A stretch of DNA of 64,000 bases from Mesorhizobium sp. (GTDB taxonomy: Bacteria > Pseudomonadota > Alphaproteobacteria > Rhizobiales > Rhizobiaceae), in NCBI GenBank assembly GCA_004020315.1, contig SAQG01000003.1, positions 1 to 64,000 of the forward strand. The letters are read 5' to 3'. The notes beneath the pieces were generated by a model. It ran no database searches, was not told where the DNA came from, and saw only the letters and a program-made list of their open reading frames with translations. Positions 17,322-25,674 of the stretch are shown here, one piece after another (position 1 is the stretch's first letter; each line of letters opens with the position of its first letter). The translations under genes and the position numbers were made by a program.

Positions 17322-18026
17322 ATGCCGGACGACAAGATCGACCCGCCGCGCCAGTTGCCGCTCGATCTCGGCCACGGCACCGGCTATTCGCGCGACGAGC
17401 TCGTCGTCTCCAGCACCAACAGCCAGGCGGTGTCGCTGGTCGATCGCTGGCCGGACTGGCCGTCGCCGGTGGTCGTGCTCGCCGGTCCGGCGGGCTCTGG
17501 AAAAACCCATCTGGCCTCGATCTGGCGCGACCGCGCCGGCGCAGTGAAGGTCGACGCTGGGCGGATCGGCGACTGCATCGCCGATCTCGGGGCCCGGCCG
17601 GCCCTGATCGACGATGTCGATGCCGGTCCGGTCGATGAAGAGGGGCTGTTCCATCTGATCAACGCGGTGCGCGGGGCCGGCTCGACCTTGCTGCTGACCG
17701 CGCGGCGCTTTCCGTCCGCCTGGGGCGTCAGGCTTCCGGACCTCGCTTCGCGGCTGAAGGCGGCGGCGACGATGGAGATCCACGAGCCGGACGACCTGCT
17801 TTTGGCCGGTGTCATCACCAAACTGTTCGCCGACCGCCAGGTCGAGGTCGAGCCGCATGTCGTGCAATATCTGGTGCGCCGCATCGAACGCTCGCTGGCC
17901 ACCGCGATGCGGGTGGTGGAGCGGCTCGATCGTACGGCACTGGAGCGCAAGACGCCGATCACGAGGGCGCTGGCCGCCGAAACCGTCAGCGCCATGGATG
18001 AGGGGCAGGGCGAGTTCGAGATCTGA
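17322..18026 (+). CDS. hdaA: DnaA regulatory inactivator HdaA
   Basis: A 234-residue DnaA-like AAA protein lacking the DnaA DNA-binding domain IV. Walker A is AGPAGSGKTHLA at about residues 52-63, the Walker B region is ALIDDVDAG, and a C-terminal helical lid follows. The N-terminus carries QLPLDLG, a clamp-binding motif that docks HdaA on the beta sliding clamp, where it promotes hydrolysis of DnaA-bound ATP after initiation. The start at 17322 is five bases after the permease stop; a much longer open frame overlaps the permease and is not coding. In other Rhizobiales I recall ppk-ppx directly downstream, whereas here they are 22 kb away. Confidence 0.9.
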   Translation: MPDDKIDPPRQLPLDLGHGTGYSRDELVVSSTNSQAVSLVDRWPDWPSPVVVLAGPAGSGKTHLASIWRDRAGAVKVDAGRIGDCIADLGARPALIDDVDAGPVDEEGLFHLINAVRGAGSTLLLTARRFPSAWGVRLPDLASRLKAAATMEIHEPDDLLLAGVITKLFADRQVEVEPHVVQYLVRRIERSLATAMRVVERLDRTALERKTPITRALAAETVSAMDEGQGEFEI

Positions 18027-18138
18027 TACGACGGGCTCGGCCGATGTCCCATTTCGGGAAACCAGCGCTGGCATCGATCTTGCAACGTCAGCCTTGCCGG
18101 CTAACCCCGGTCCTGATGCGTACCAAATCAGGTTGTAG

Positions 18139-18182
18139 GCTCGCCGGGAGACGAGGCGGTTGGGGTTCTCTTCCCGGCGAGC
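18139..18182 (+). terminator. 11-bp perfect hairpin downstream of hdaA
   Basis: GCTCGCCGGGA at 18139-18149 pairs perfectly with TCCCGGCGAGC at 18172-18182. It lacks a T-tract, so it may be a processing or stability hairpin and not a classical terminator. Confidence 0.4.
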
Positions 18183-18320
18183 TTGCCACTCTGTGGCGAT
18201 CCGACCGTCATCCGGCATTCAGGCCCGCGCGGTGCAGGAGACATCTATTGTCTCGGTATCTTGACCGGCCATTGAATGTGTTGCTGAGTTGTGGGCGGAA
18301 TGCTGTCCGCGAGGAACGCC

Positions 18321-18620
18321 ATGAGAGTATCCGTCACTTACGCCAGACGACAGCTTAGCGAGCTGGTGCGCCGTGCCGAAGCAGGTGACGAAATCATCCT
18401 GACCCGCCATGGTCGCGCGGTAGTCCGTTTAGTGCCCGTCGAGACGAAGCCGGACAGGCGAAGCCGCAGAGCGTTGCTGGAGGCGATGCGAGCAGCTGGC
18501 GCTGCGAAGGCGGGGCCGTCTGCCGCGCGAAGCCAAGACTTTCTGTATGGCGACGGCGGCTTGTCAGCACGCCAACAACCCCGCAAGAACGGCGATCGGC
18601 TCAGTCCCCGCTGCCCATAG
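18321..18620 (+). CDS. orphan Phd/YefM-type antitoxin with altered C-terminus
   Basis: The first 80 residues are a normal prevent-host-death antitoxin (RVSVTYARRQLSELVRRAEA, then GDEIILTRHGRAVVRLVP), a DNA-binding protein that represses its own operon and neutralises a VapC-type PIN-domain ribonuclease. The usual C-terminal toxin-binding end, ARSQDFLYGDGGL, is present, but the frame then runs on for about 20 residues of arginine-rich sequence to 18620, 20 bases into the 3' end of the opposing GlxA-type gene. No toxin gene follows. The natural stop and the toxin seem to have been lost together. Confidence 0.7.
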   Translation: MRVSVTYARRQLSELVRRAEAGDEIILTRHGRAVVRLVPVETKPDRRSRRALLEAMRAAGAAKAGPSAARSQDFLYGDGGLSARQQPRKNGDRLSPRCP

Positions 18621-19602
18621 GCGCCGCTCGTTCGACGCCGAAGCGCCTGCGGTAATCGCCCGGTACCAGGCCGGTTATCCTGGCGAACACTTTGCGGAAG
18701 GAGCCGGGATCGTCATAGCCGACATCCCAGGCGATCTGGTCGATTGATCGGGTCGTCGCTTCCAGCATCTCTCGCGCCTTGCCGACGCGCAGGTGCTGGC
18801 AATACTCGGTCGGCTTGAGGCCGGTGGCGTTGCGAAACCGGCGCAAAAAGGTCCGCTCCTCCAAGGCCGCATGCTCCGCCATGGTGGCAAGCGTCACATC
18901 GCGCGCGCCTCTCGCCCGGAGCCAATGCTGCACCTTGAGGATGGCCTCGTCGCCATGATTCAGCCTGGGAGCAAAGGGGCTGTAGAAGCGTTGCTCGCGT
19001 CCAGGCGGGTCCACCAGCATGAAACGGGCGGTGTCCATCATGACGGCCGGCCCAAGCACCCGGTCGACGAGTTTCAGGCCGAGATCGGTCCAGGCCATGT
19101 AGCCGCCGGCGGTGATTATGTCGCCATCGTCGATGACCAGCTTGTCGGCATCGAGCAGGATGTCGGGATAGCGTCTCGCCAGCGCGTCGCGATAGGCCCA
19201 GTGCGTGGTCGCCGCACGGCCGGAAAGCAGGCCGGTCTCGGCAAGCACGAAGGCGCCGGCGCAGACCGAGCCGAGCGTTGCGCCCGCCGCATGGCGGGCC
19301 CTGAGCCATTCAGCATAGGGCGCGGCCGCCTCGCGAGGGATCGGATCACCCAGGGTCGGAGGCAAGATCACCATGGCAGGCCCATTGTCGGGGCCGGGCT
19401 CGCTGTCGAAGGTGCGGATGACGATTTGGCTCGCCTCCTGCCACTGCCAATGGCTGACGCGAAGCCTCAGCGCGTCCAGCGCCCGCGCTTCCGCCAGCCG
19501 GTTGGCCAGAAGGAAGAGATCGGTGATACCCAGCACTGCCGCTTCCTGAACGCCGGGATACACAACGAGCCCGATTTCGATCGGATCACGCGCAGCTCCC
19601 AT
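18601..19602 (-). CDS. GlxA family transcriptional regulator (DJ-1/PfpI plus AraC)
   Basis: A 333-residue regulator with an N-terminal class-I glutamine-amidotransferase-like (DJ-1/PfpI) domain (about residues 8-180) and a C-terminal AraC DNA-binding domain (about 225-325). The Cys in GSVCAGAFVLAETGLLSG sits at the nucleophile elbow, which may serve ligand sensing. The AraC part has two helix-turn-helix units, ending in SIDQIAWDVGYDDPGSFRKVF and the GLVPGDYRRRF signature. The alpha/beta hydrolase at 19724 is divergent and is a likely target. Confidence 0.9.
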   Translation of the reverse strand: MGAARDPIEIGLVVYPGVQEAAVLGITDLFLLANRLAEARALDALRLRVSHWQWQEASQIVIRTFDSEPGPDNGPAMVILPPTLGDPIPREAAAPYAEWLRARHAAGATLGSVCAGAFVLAETGLLSGRAATTHWAYRDALARRYPDILLDADKLVIDDGDIITAGGYMAWTDLGLKLVDRVLGPAVMMDTARFMLVDPPGREQRFYSPFAPRLNHGDEAILKVQHWLRARGARDVTLATMAEHAALEERTFLRRFRNATGLKPTEYCQHLRVGKAREMLEATTRSIDQIAWDVGYDDPGSFRKVFARITGLVPGDYRRRFGVERAAPMGSGD

Positions 19603-19723
19603 CTGTCAGTTTTGCCCCGTACAATGTCTGTTTTGCCAATCCTCACCATGACTCCGTTGCGATAGCTTGTCCACAGAAGGAACGAACCTTCCCCCACCAA
19701 TTCCGCTAACAAGGAGTACGACG

Positions 19724-20551
19724 ATGAGCACATTCACCACCAAGGACGGCACCGAGATTTTCTACAAGGATTGGGGCACGGGTCAGTCAATCGTGTTTCA
19801 TCACGGCTGGCCGCTGAGCGCCGATGACTGGGACAACCAGATGCTGTTCTTCCTCGACAAGGGCTATCGCGTGATCGCGCATGACCGGCGCGGGCACGGC
19901 CGCTCGACACAGACCGCGACCGGCAACGAGATGGATACCTATGCCGCGGACGTCGCGGCTCTGGTCGCTCACCTTGATCTCAAGAACGCCGTCCATATCG
20001 GTCACTCGACCGGCGGCGGCGAGGTTGCGCGTTACGTTGCCCGCTACGGTGGCGAGGGGCGCGTCGCCAAGGCGGTGCTGATCGGCGCGGTGCCGCCGAT
20101 CATGCTCAAGACCGACAGCAACCCCGGCGGCCTGCCGATCGAGGTCTTCGACGGCTTCCGTGCCGCTTTAGTCGCCAACCGCGCCCAGTTCTACAAGGAT
20201 GTGCCGGCCGGCCCGTTCTACGGTTTCAATCGCGAGGGCGCCAAGGTCTCGCAAGGGGCTGTCGACAATTGGTGGCGCCAGGGCATGATGGGCGGTGCCA
20301 AGGCCCATTACGACTGCATCGAGGCTTTTTCCGAGACCGACTTTACGGAGGACCTGAAGAAGCTCGGCGTGCCTATCCTGATCATGCACGGCGACGACGA
20401 CCAGATCGTGCCGATAGCCGACTCCGCACTGCTTGCAGCCAAGCTGGTGAAGCACGGCACGCTCAAGGTCTATAAGGGCCTTCCGCACGGCATGTGCACC
20501 ACCCACCCGGAGATCATCAATCCGGATCTCCTGGCGTTCATTCAAAGCTGA
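19724..20551 (+). CDS. alpha/beta hydrolase, non-heme chloroperoxidase type
   Basis: A 275-residue hydrolase with the catalytic triad S95 (GHSTGGG), D in GDDDQIVP and H in [10 protein letters not shown], plus an oxyanion-hole [10 protein letters not shown] motif at 27-36. This group (cofactor-free haloperoxidases and aryl esterases) hydrolyses esters and can form peracids with hydrogen peroxide. It is cytosolic, with no signal peptide. AAGGAG lies eight bases before the ATG at 19724. It is divergent from the GlxA-type regulator, a common pairing for regulator and target. Confidence 0.9.
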   Translation: MSTFTTKDGTEIFYKDWGTGQSIVFHHGWPLSADDWDNQMLFFLDKGYRVIAHDRRGHGRSTQTATGNEMDTYAADVAALVAHLDLKNAVHIGHSTGGGEVARYVARYGGEGRVAKAVLIGAVPPIMLKTDSNPGGLPIEVFDGFRAALVANRAQFYKDVPAGPFYGFNREGAKVSQGAVDNWWRQGMMGGAKAHYDCIEAFSETDFTEDLKKLGVPILIMHGDDDQIVPIADSALLAAKLVKHGTLKVYKGLPHGMCTTHPEIINPDLLAFIQS

Positions 20552-21041
20552 TTGCCTCGGGCATTCTTTGTACGAACGTTGCCATAACAGCGTCGCCCTG
20601 CAGATCTCACCCGGTATAACATCAAGACTTCGGGCGGGTGCCCGGATTTCCGGACCTGCCCACGGTTCGCTCAAGCAAGCTTCGTCAGGTACGAGGGCGC
20701 AGATGCGGCCTCGCAGGCGATGCCGATCCCATTAGATACTTCCAATTTTCACGGTATTCGTGTTATTTCTGGTGAGATATTCTTATTTAAAAATGGTAGG
20801 ATTCCATCCAACGTTGAAAATCCCCCGCTATCTCTACAGTGGTAGCGAAAAATTATGTGATGCGTGTTGTAGAGGAGTAAAGGGATGGCCCGCCTCGCCT
20901 CCACCCCTTTCAGCCGGTCGGAGTTTGTTTTTCTAACGGATGCCCGACAAAATATCAATTAATTATAAGGAAAATACTGGCCAAAGGGGGGCTTTGTGAA
21001 ATTTTTGCCAATAGACTTAGTGCTCGATCGGGTTTCTCGTC
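20552..21041. other. AT-richer intergenic boundary of the STAND islet
   Basis: No coding frame is supported. GC content falls visibly from about 20740 onward (runs such as TTATTTAAAAATGG and AATTAATTATAAGG), which marks the left edge of a block of different base composition holding the NB-ARC gene. No integrase, inverted repeat or convincing copy of the tRNA-Pro 3' end was found here. Confidence 0.5.
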
Positions 21042-23123
21042 ATGGGTCCGACTCAGATTCTGCGTTATTCACAGAATTACTGTGCTGGAGAGTTAATATT
21101 AAAAATAACTACGGCTGGGTTCATAGCGGCGATTGAGGATGACCGAGAGAACCATCGGTACCGTCTACTTCATGCACTCGTCCGTGCCGATGGGATTGGT
21201 GAATGGGCACAAGCACTTGATGAGGCAATAAGCGGAACGGCATCTCAGCATCTAGCCAATTCCGTTACCGATGCCAGAAGAACACTTACCGAACGGGTGG
21301 GTAGAGGCAGTTGGCAGCAGGAAGCCGTTCGGAATCTCCACGAAGTGCTAGTTGGTATCCATGACGGCGCTCAACCGATCGGCGAAAAGGTCCAACTGCG
21401 AGCATGGTTTCAAATGTTCGCCGAATTACGCAACAAAACAAGAGGGCACGGCGCGCTTACGCCTGCAACATGCGTCAAACTTGCACCGAGACTTGATGCC
21501 TCGATTCGAAGTTTAAGTCAGAATAACCCAATATTCCAATTATCTTGGGCTTATATTCACAGGAATTTGTCAGGAAAATACAGAGTTGTAGAAATTGGGG
21601 GCGATTCTGTACCTTTTGCAAAACTTAAATCCTCCGCTGCCGCAAGCGGAGAAAATTATGTAGCCGGGATATACTTGTGGGCAGATGGATTCCGTCGTGT
21701 CGAGTTACTTCATACCGATCTTGATGCATCTGACTACTTTGTGCCAAACGGCGCTTTCCGCAATGGATCGTATGAACTTCACTCACTGGTCTCTGATAGC
21801 CGGCTCAAGGGCGATGCTTCGCCTTATTTGGCTGCGGCTAGCGAGCGGCCCCCCAGCGAGACAGAAGGTAAGGGTGAGCTCGATATACAGGGCCGAGTCT
21901 TTACGAATTTGCCTGCCACAACCGCTAGCTACGTGCGGCGTCCGAATCTTGAGTCGGAGGTGCGCGCAGCGTTAATGAACGATCGCCATCCGATTGTGAC
22001 CTTGGTCGGTCGTGGAGGCATCGGCAAAACATCAGTCGCTCTCACGGTGCTGCGCGAGATCGCTAAGACAGACCGCTATGATGTGATTGTTTGGTTCAGC
22101 GCGCGAGACATCGACCTCATGATGTCGGGAGCGAAGCAGGTGCAGCCGCGTGTCCTCACCGATAAGGACATTGCGGAGGAGTATAGAGCTCTCATTGGTG
22201 GGCCCATTGAAGGCCCCGCGGGCAAAATCAGTCCTACCGCAAGTATGGCGGAGCACCTTAGGAAGAGTCCCCTCGGGTCGACCCTTTTTGTGTTTGATAA
22301 TTTTGAGACAGTGCGCAGTCCAGTAGACTTATTCCAATGGATCGACACGAACATCCGGCTTCCAAACAAAGCCGTGATCACATCGAGGTTTCGTGAGTTC
22401 AAGGCCGATTACCCAATTGAAGTGTTTGGGATGGAGCGGGAGGAGGCCGAGGCCTTAGTCGCACAGACAGCCCTTGCGCTAGGGATCGAGACGCTCGTCG
22501 GTAGGAAGGAGCGCGACCTGATTATCGAGGACTCGAACGGTCATCCGTACGTGATCAAGATCGTTCTCGGTGAGATAGCAAACGCTGGCGCGTTCTCAAA
22601 GCCCAGCAACCTTATCGCGCGGAAGGAGGATATTCTCGACGCGTTGTTTGAGCGCACTTACGCCAACTTATCCCCTATAGCCGCACGTATTTTCCTTACG
22701 CTTAGTGGATGGCGTTCCTTAGTGCCTCAGCTTGCCGTCGAGGCGGTGCTCTTGCGCCACGGCAGCGGCGACGGAGATCCTGAGACTGGTATCGACCAGC
22801 TTGTACGTATGTCCCTTATTGAGCGCACGACGGCTGGCGATGATGCCGATTTCTTAGAAGTACCTCTTGCGGCGGCGTTGTTCTGTCGGCGCAAGCTTGA
22901 AGTTAGCCCACTCCGCGCAGTTATTGAAAGCGATATCCGATTTTTGCAAGACATAGGCGCTACGGCCGCGTCAGGGCTTAAGGATGGGGTCCGTCCAAGA
23001 GTCGAGGCATTCTTCAGAAAGGCAGCGCGCAGGATGAACGCAGGCGCCAGTATGGAGGAGTTACGTCCTTTGCTCGAATTTCTGGCTCAGAGGTTTCCAC
23101 CAGGTTGCTTTTGTCGGAACTAG
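21042..23123 (+). CDS. NB-ARC STAND NTPase with HEPN-like N-terminus (frameshifted)
   Basis: A 693-residue product. Residues about 35-180 are helical and contain R130-NKTRG-H136, an R-x5-H motif as in HEPN ribonuclease domains. Residues about 185-265 form a strand-rich module. An NB-ARC ATPase follows: Walker A GRGGIGKT at 323-330, Walker B LFVFDN at 415-420, the TSR sensor at 447-449 and a GHP motif at 500-502. A winged-helix-like part runs from 535. The frame stops at 23123, and TPR-like sequence continues in another frame (23105-23596). STAND proteins with nuclease-type effectors act in antiphage defence by sensing a phage component and then killing or arresting the cell; that role here is inference. 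The DNA is less GC-rich than its surroundings and lies beside tRNA-Pro. The start codon is uncertain, with only a weak ribosome-binding site. Confidence 0.8.
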   Translation: MGPTQILRYSQNYCAGELILKITTAGFIAAIEDDRENHRYRLLHALVRADGIGEWAQALDEAISGTASQHLANSVTDARRTLTERVGRGSWQQEAVRNLHEVLVGIHDGAQPIGEKVQLRAWFQMFAELRNKTRGHGALTPATCVKLAPRLDASIRSLSQNNPIFQLSWAYIHRNLSGKYRVVEIGGDSVPFAKLKSSAAASGENYVAGIYLWADGFRRVELLHTDLDASDYFVPNGAFRNGSYELHSLVSDSRLKGDASPYLAAASERPPSETEGKGELDIQGRVFTNLPATTASYVRRPNLESEVRAALMNDRHPIVTLVGRGGIGKTSVALTVLREIAKTDRYDVIVWFSARDIDLMMSGAKQVQPRVLTDKDIAEEYRALIGGPIEGPAGKISPTASMAEHLRKSPLGSTLFVFDNFETVRSPVDLFQWIDTNIRLPNKAVITSRFREFKADYPIEVFGMEREEAEALVAQTALALGIETLVGRKERDLIIEDSNGHPYVIKIVLGEIANAGAFSKPSNLIARKEDILDALFERTYANLSPIAARIFLTLSGWRSLVPQLAVEAVLLRHGSGDGDPETGIDQLVRMSLIERTTAGDDADFLEVPLAAALFCRRKLEVSPLRAVIESDIRFLQDIGATAASGLKDGVRPRVEAFFRKAARRMNAGASMEELRPLLEFLAQRFPPGCFCRN

Positions 23124-23596
23124 AGCAGGAGGTGGGTGGGCGGACAGGGATCGACCGGGCGGCCGAATGCATGCGCCGGTACCTTGAAACTCAACCGCCG
23201 CCAGTCGAAGCGCGGGATGCCTGGCAAAAGCTGGTGTTTCTCTATCGCGCAGCGGGCGACGTGTTCGGCGGCTGTGGCGCATTTTTGAAGGCGACGGAAT
23301 TGAGCGAACCACCGCTGAGCGAAATCAGCACGATGGCTAACTGGCTAAATAACTCACCAGAGGCAAAGCAGGGTGTGGATGTCGTAGATCGCAGAGTACT
23401 ATTCCAACCGTTAGCTCGACTAATTGAGGCGCGGCTGACAGAGGCTTCTGCAACCGATTTGTCGAGACTTGCGTGGCTTCACTTGCACTCTGGTGACGCT
23501 AGGCGCGCGCGGGACATTGCCGAACTTGGTCTCCAGCGAGAAACAGACAATAATCACTGCCTGCGGTTGGTGGCTAAGCTCTCCGATCCGGGCTGA
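23105..23596 (+). pseudogene. C-terminal TPR-like part of the STAND protein, other frame
   Basis: A 163-residue frame that overlaps the end of the NB-ARC frame. Its helical-pair sequence (AAECMRRYLETQPPPVEARDAW, DVFGGCGAFLKATELSE, DLSRLAWLHLHSGDARRARDI) looks like TPR repeats, the usual sensor region of STAND proteins. The two frames would join through a single -1 shift near 23097-23108, giving a protein of about 850 residues. No strong slippery heptamer is visible, so a one-base deletion or sequencing error is the simplest reading; a separately started TPR subunit from the TTG at 23105 is possible but less likely. Confidence 0.6.
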
Positions 23597-23640
23597 AAGC
23601 ACTCGATGATGAAGGCTTTGCGCCTCATCCGAGGCCGAGA

Positions 23641-23717
<77 letters not shown>

Positions 23718-23720
23718 AGG

Positions 23721-24186
23721 CCTTGGCGGCGTATAGGGTTCCGGGCTTGGCTGCGCAACCCCTAAAAGACGAAAACGGAACAAACGGCAGGTCCGGGCCG
23801 AGAGCGGAGCGGAAAATGCCAGCCCGCGCAACGGCAGCGCCACCTCAGGACCTAGGTTGCTGTCCAATCAGACCTTCACCAAGGCTGCCGTCGCATACAT
23901 GAAGGCGACGCCGACATGACCGGCGGCGCGATGCCACTTGTCCCTCGCATTCACTCGTTCGGCCGATAATAGCGTTAGCTGTTTAATATAGCAATGGCTT
24001 AATTTCTGCGTTGTAGCAAACCGCTCAAGCTGATTGAGGGTTTTTGCCCTGACTTCGCACGATCATCGTCGGTGGCCCGCCGTGCCGAAGGGGTACGGCG
24101 GGCATCGGCCTTGCCGCAGGCTGCATTGCGCAGTAATGACGGGAATACAGCGGCGGGTGCCGCTTGCACGTAGTAACGAGGTGTCC
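23721..24186. other. intergenic region between tRNA-Pro and the NDUFS4-like gene
   Basis: No gene is supported. Long open frames cross both tRNAs or lack ribosome-binding sites. A short imperfect hairpin, GGCCCGCCGTGCC with GGTACGGCGGGC, lies at about 24072-24104. Confidence 0.35.
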
Positions 24187-24492
24187 ATGTCCGCGCGCAT
24201 TTTCAGCCCAGCCAAAACCGCGATGCAGTCCGGCAAGGCCAAGACCGGCCACTGGGTGCTGGAATTCGATCCCGAGATGCGCAAGAAAATCGATCCGCTG
24301 ATGGGCTACACCACGTCGGGTGACATGCGGAGCCAGATCAGGCTTACCTTCGACACCCGGGAAGAGGCGGTCGCCTATGCGGAGAAAGAGGGGCTGGCCT
24401 ACCGTGTCGAGGAGCCGAAGGAATCCAAGCGCCGCCAGATTTCCTATGCGGAGAATTTCCGCTATGACCGCAGGACGCCCTGGACGCACTGA
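24187..24492 (+). CDS. NADH dehydrogenase accessory subunit, NDUFS4/ETC complex I family
   Basis: A 101-residue protein of the ETC complex I subunit family, homologous to mitochondrial NDUFS4 (18 kDa). The N-terminal ARIFSPAKTAMQSGKAKT, the central PLMGYTTSGDM and LTFDTREEAVAYAEKEGL, and the terminal NFRYDRRTPWTH are all conserved. It binds the peripheral arm of complex I in alphaproteobacteria and mitochondria and is found in this class well away from the nuo operon. The start at 24187 gives the normal N-terminus. It lies between two tRNA genes. Confidence 0.9.
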   Translation: MSARIFSPAKTAMQSGKAKTGHWVLEFDPEMRKKIDPLMGYTTSGDMRSQIRLTFDTREEAVAYAEKEGLAYRVEEPKESKRRQISYAENFRYDRRTPWTH

Positions 24493-24554
24493 CCGGTAAA
24501 TGCCGGGCAGCCGTCCCAGCGCATAATTCAGCCGGCCCTTGGCGTCGGCCCAGC

Positions 24555-24631
24555 GGTCCCGTAGCTCAGCTGGATAGAGCACCGGCCTTCTAAGCCGATG
24601 GTCACAGGTTCGAATCCTGTCGGGATCGCCA
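24555..24631 (+). tRNA. tRNA-Arg (TCT anticodon)
   Basis: A 77-base tRNA with acceptor GGTCCCG/CGGGATC, discriminator G and encoded CCA, a D-arm GCTCAGCTGGATAGAGC, and anticodon loop CTTCTAA giving anticodon TCT, which reads AGA/AGG. Gene remnants and small ORFans follow it to 25.5 kb. Confidence 0.96.
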
Positions 24632-24678
24632 ATATTTTCAAAAACATAGTACCATATCCCGGCCCGGGAGAATGGTAA

Positions 24679-24870
24679 TTGAGCGGTGTTAAGCGCGCGG
24701 CACGAGATGCAAAGACCGCTCGGCTTCGCGAGCAGCGACTGATAGCCAAAACCGCTCTTCCTGTGGCATCGGAATCGAAACCGAAGAGGAACCGGAAAGG
24801 CAAGAAAGCCTGGCAGCACGCTGCACCCGAGCGGGCTTTTCATTCGATCGGCCGATGTGCAAGGTCATAG
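24679..24870 (+). CDS. small basic protein, paralogue of the 51322 gene product
   Basis: A 63-residue lysine- and arginine-rich protein starting at a TTG with GGGAG eight bases upstream. The RDAKTARLREQRL segment and the later ALPV match the product of the gene at 51322 (REAKTARLRELRL and ALPV), so the two are members of one small family, and both appear to use TTG. No domain is recognised. The C-terminal 20 residues overlap a hairpin and are less protein-like. A terminator follows at 24920. Confidence 0.5.
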   Translation: MSGVKRAARDAKTARLREQRLIAKTALPVASESKPKRNRKGKKAWQHAAPERAFHSIGRCARS

Positions 24871-24919
24871 AAGGCTTCATATTGAAAGCAGGCGGGTCCA
24901 CCACTTTGACCCAATCATT

Positions 24920-24949
24920 GCCCGCTGGCTTCGGGCCGGCGGGCTTTTT
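24920..24949 (+). terminator. rho-independent terminator
   Basis: The stem GCCCGCTGGC (24920-24929) pairs with GCCGGCGGGC (24935-24944) with one G-U pair and a five-base loop, followed by TTTTT. It would end transcripts of the small gene at 24679 or the tRNA-Arg unit. Confidence 0.8.
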
Positions 24950-25005
24950 GCGTCAGGTGGAACAATCACCATCGTCCCTGTTAATGCGATCGAGGAGGAT
25001 CGTGA

Positions 25006-25230
25006 GTGCTACAATCAGAAACTCTTTCCAACAGGTGTCTGAAGACGCTGGTCGAGCAATATGTCGAGGTTCGCAAAAGGCGGCACGACTTTGTGTCGAC
25101 GGATTTGGCCAGTCGTGCCCTGCGCCAACTGATACCTGGCCCGATCTCGGATGACGCTCTCGATCAAATGATAGCCAACTGTGCTGTTGAGCGTGGAATA
25201 ACCGTGCGGTTTGATAGGAGTGCGGCCTAG
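25006..25230 (+). CDS. hypothetical protein
   Basis: A 74-residue cytosolic protein with a GTG start and GAGGAGG eight to nine bases upstream. It looks helical throughout (CLKTLVEQYVEVRKRRHDFV, SRALRQLIPGPISDDALDQM) and ends in a strand-like GITVRFDRS. The family is not recognised, but the composition and the good ribosome-binding site argue for a real gene. It has its own terminator at 25288. Confidence 0.55.
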   Translation: MLQSETLSNRCLKTLVEQYVEVRKRRHDFVSTDLASRALRQLIPGPISDDALDQMIANCAVERGITVRFDRSAA

Positions 25231-25287
25231 GCCGGTTGCTGCTCCCCAACCCAATCTCACTTGGTCAGTATCGGCGATGCACTAATC

Positions 25288-25320
25288 GCCCGCGTCCTCT
25301 CCCGGAGGCGCGGGCTTTCT
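25288..25320 (+). terminator. rho-independent terminator
   Basis: GCCCGCG (25288-25294) pairs with CGCGGGC (25309-25315), with further weaker pairing inside, followed by TTTCTGTTT. It ends the 25006 transcription unit. Confidence 0.65.
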
Positions 25321-25356
25321 GTTTGGATTCGCGAGCAATGACCAATGAACAGCTAA

Positions 25357-25481
25357 GAACTTCATCGCGACGACCTGATCGCGCTCGGCAAGAGGATGCT
25401 TGCCGCAAGGCGTCGCTGCCGCACGGCGAGTTCGGCCCATGGCTGCTTGACCAGCCAATCACTTATGACATGGCGCGCTGA
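25357..25481 (+). pseudogene. frameshifted remnant resembling a DUF3102-type protein
   Basis: One frame reads ELHRDDLIALGKRMLAARR and, after a -1 shift near 25410, another reads SLPHGEFGPWLLDQPITYDM before its stop. Joined, they resemble the DUF3102 pattern (a helix ending in LLxAxxxLPHGxFGxWL), which occurs in phage and plasmid genes. Only about 40 residues remain, so this is a decayed fragment of mobile-element origin beside tRNA-Arg. Confidence 0.5.
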
Positions 25482-25674
25482 AGGGGACGCGGTTGGCGAA
25501 GGCGGCCTATGCCGCCGCACATCGCCGGGCCGTCGCTACCCGCTTGGCCAGTTCCGGTTGCGTCATGCTTAAAAGGCTGGGGCAGCGCCGCTCTGAATTC
25601 ACGACGACGCACGTTCATGCAACCACTGCCTTGTCTTCGCGTTTAACCGCCTTCAATCCTGGCGAGCGATAAAA

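Noticed and set aside
20916..20924. A nine-base match (GGTCGGAGT) to the 3' end of tRNA-Pro at the left of the STAND islet
   Set aside because: It is too short to be an attachment site; chance matches of this size are expected in a few hundred bases, and no integrase is present.
23868..23954. A 28-codon minus-strand frame starting GTG with a hydrophobic end (VGVAFMYATAALVKV)
   Set aside because: Possible microprotein, but it has no clear ribosome-binding site or promoter. Evidence is weaker than for the peptide at 26145.
24025..24843. A 272-codon minus-strand frame running through tRNA-Arg and the NDUFS4-like gene
   Set aside because: It crosses a tRNA gene and a conserved protein gene in the antisense direction.
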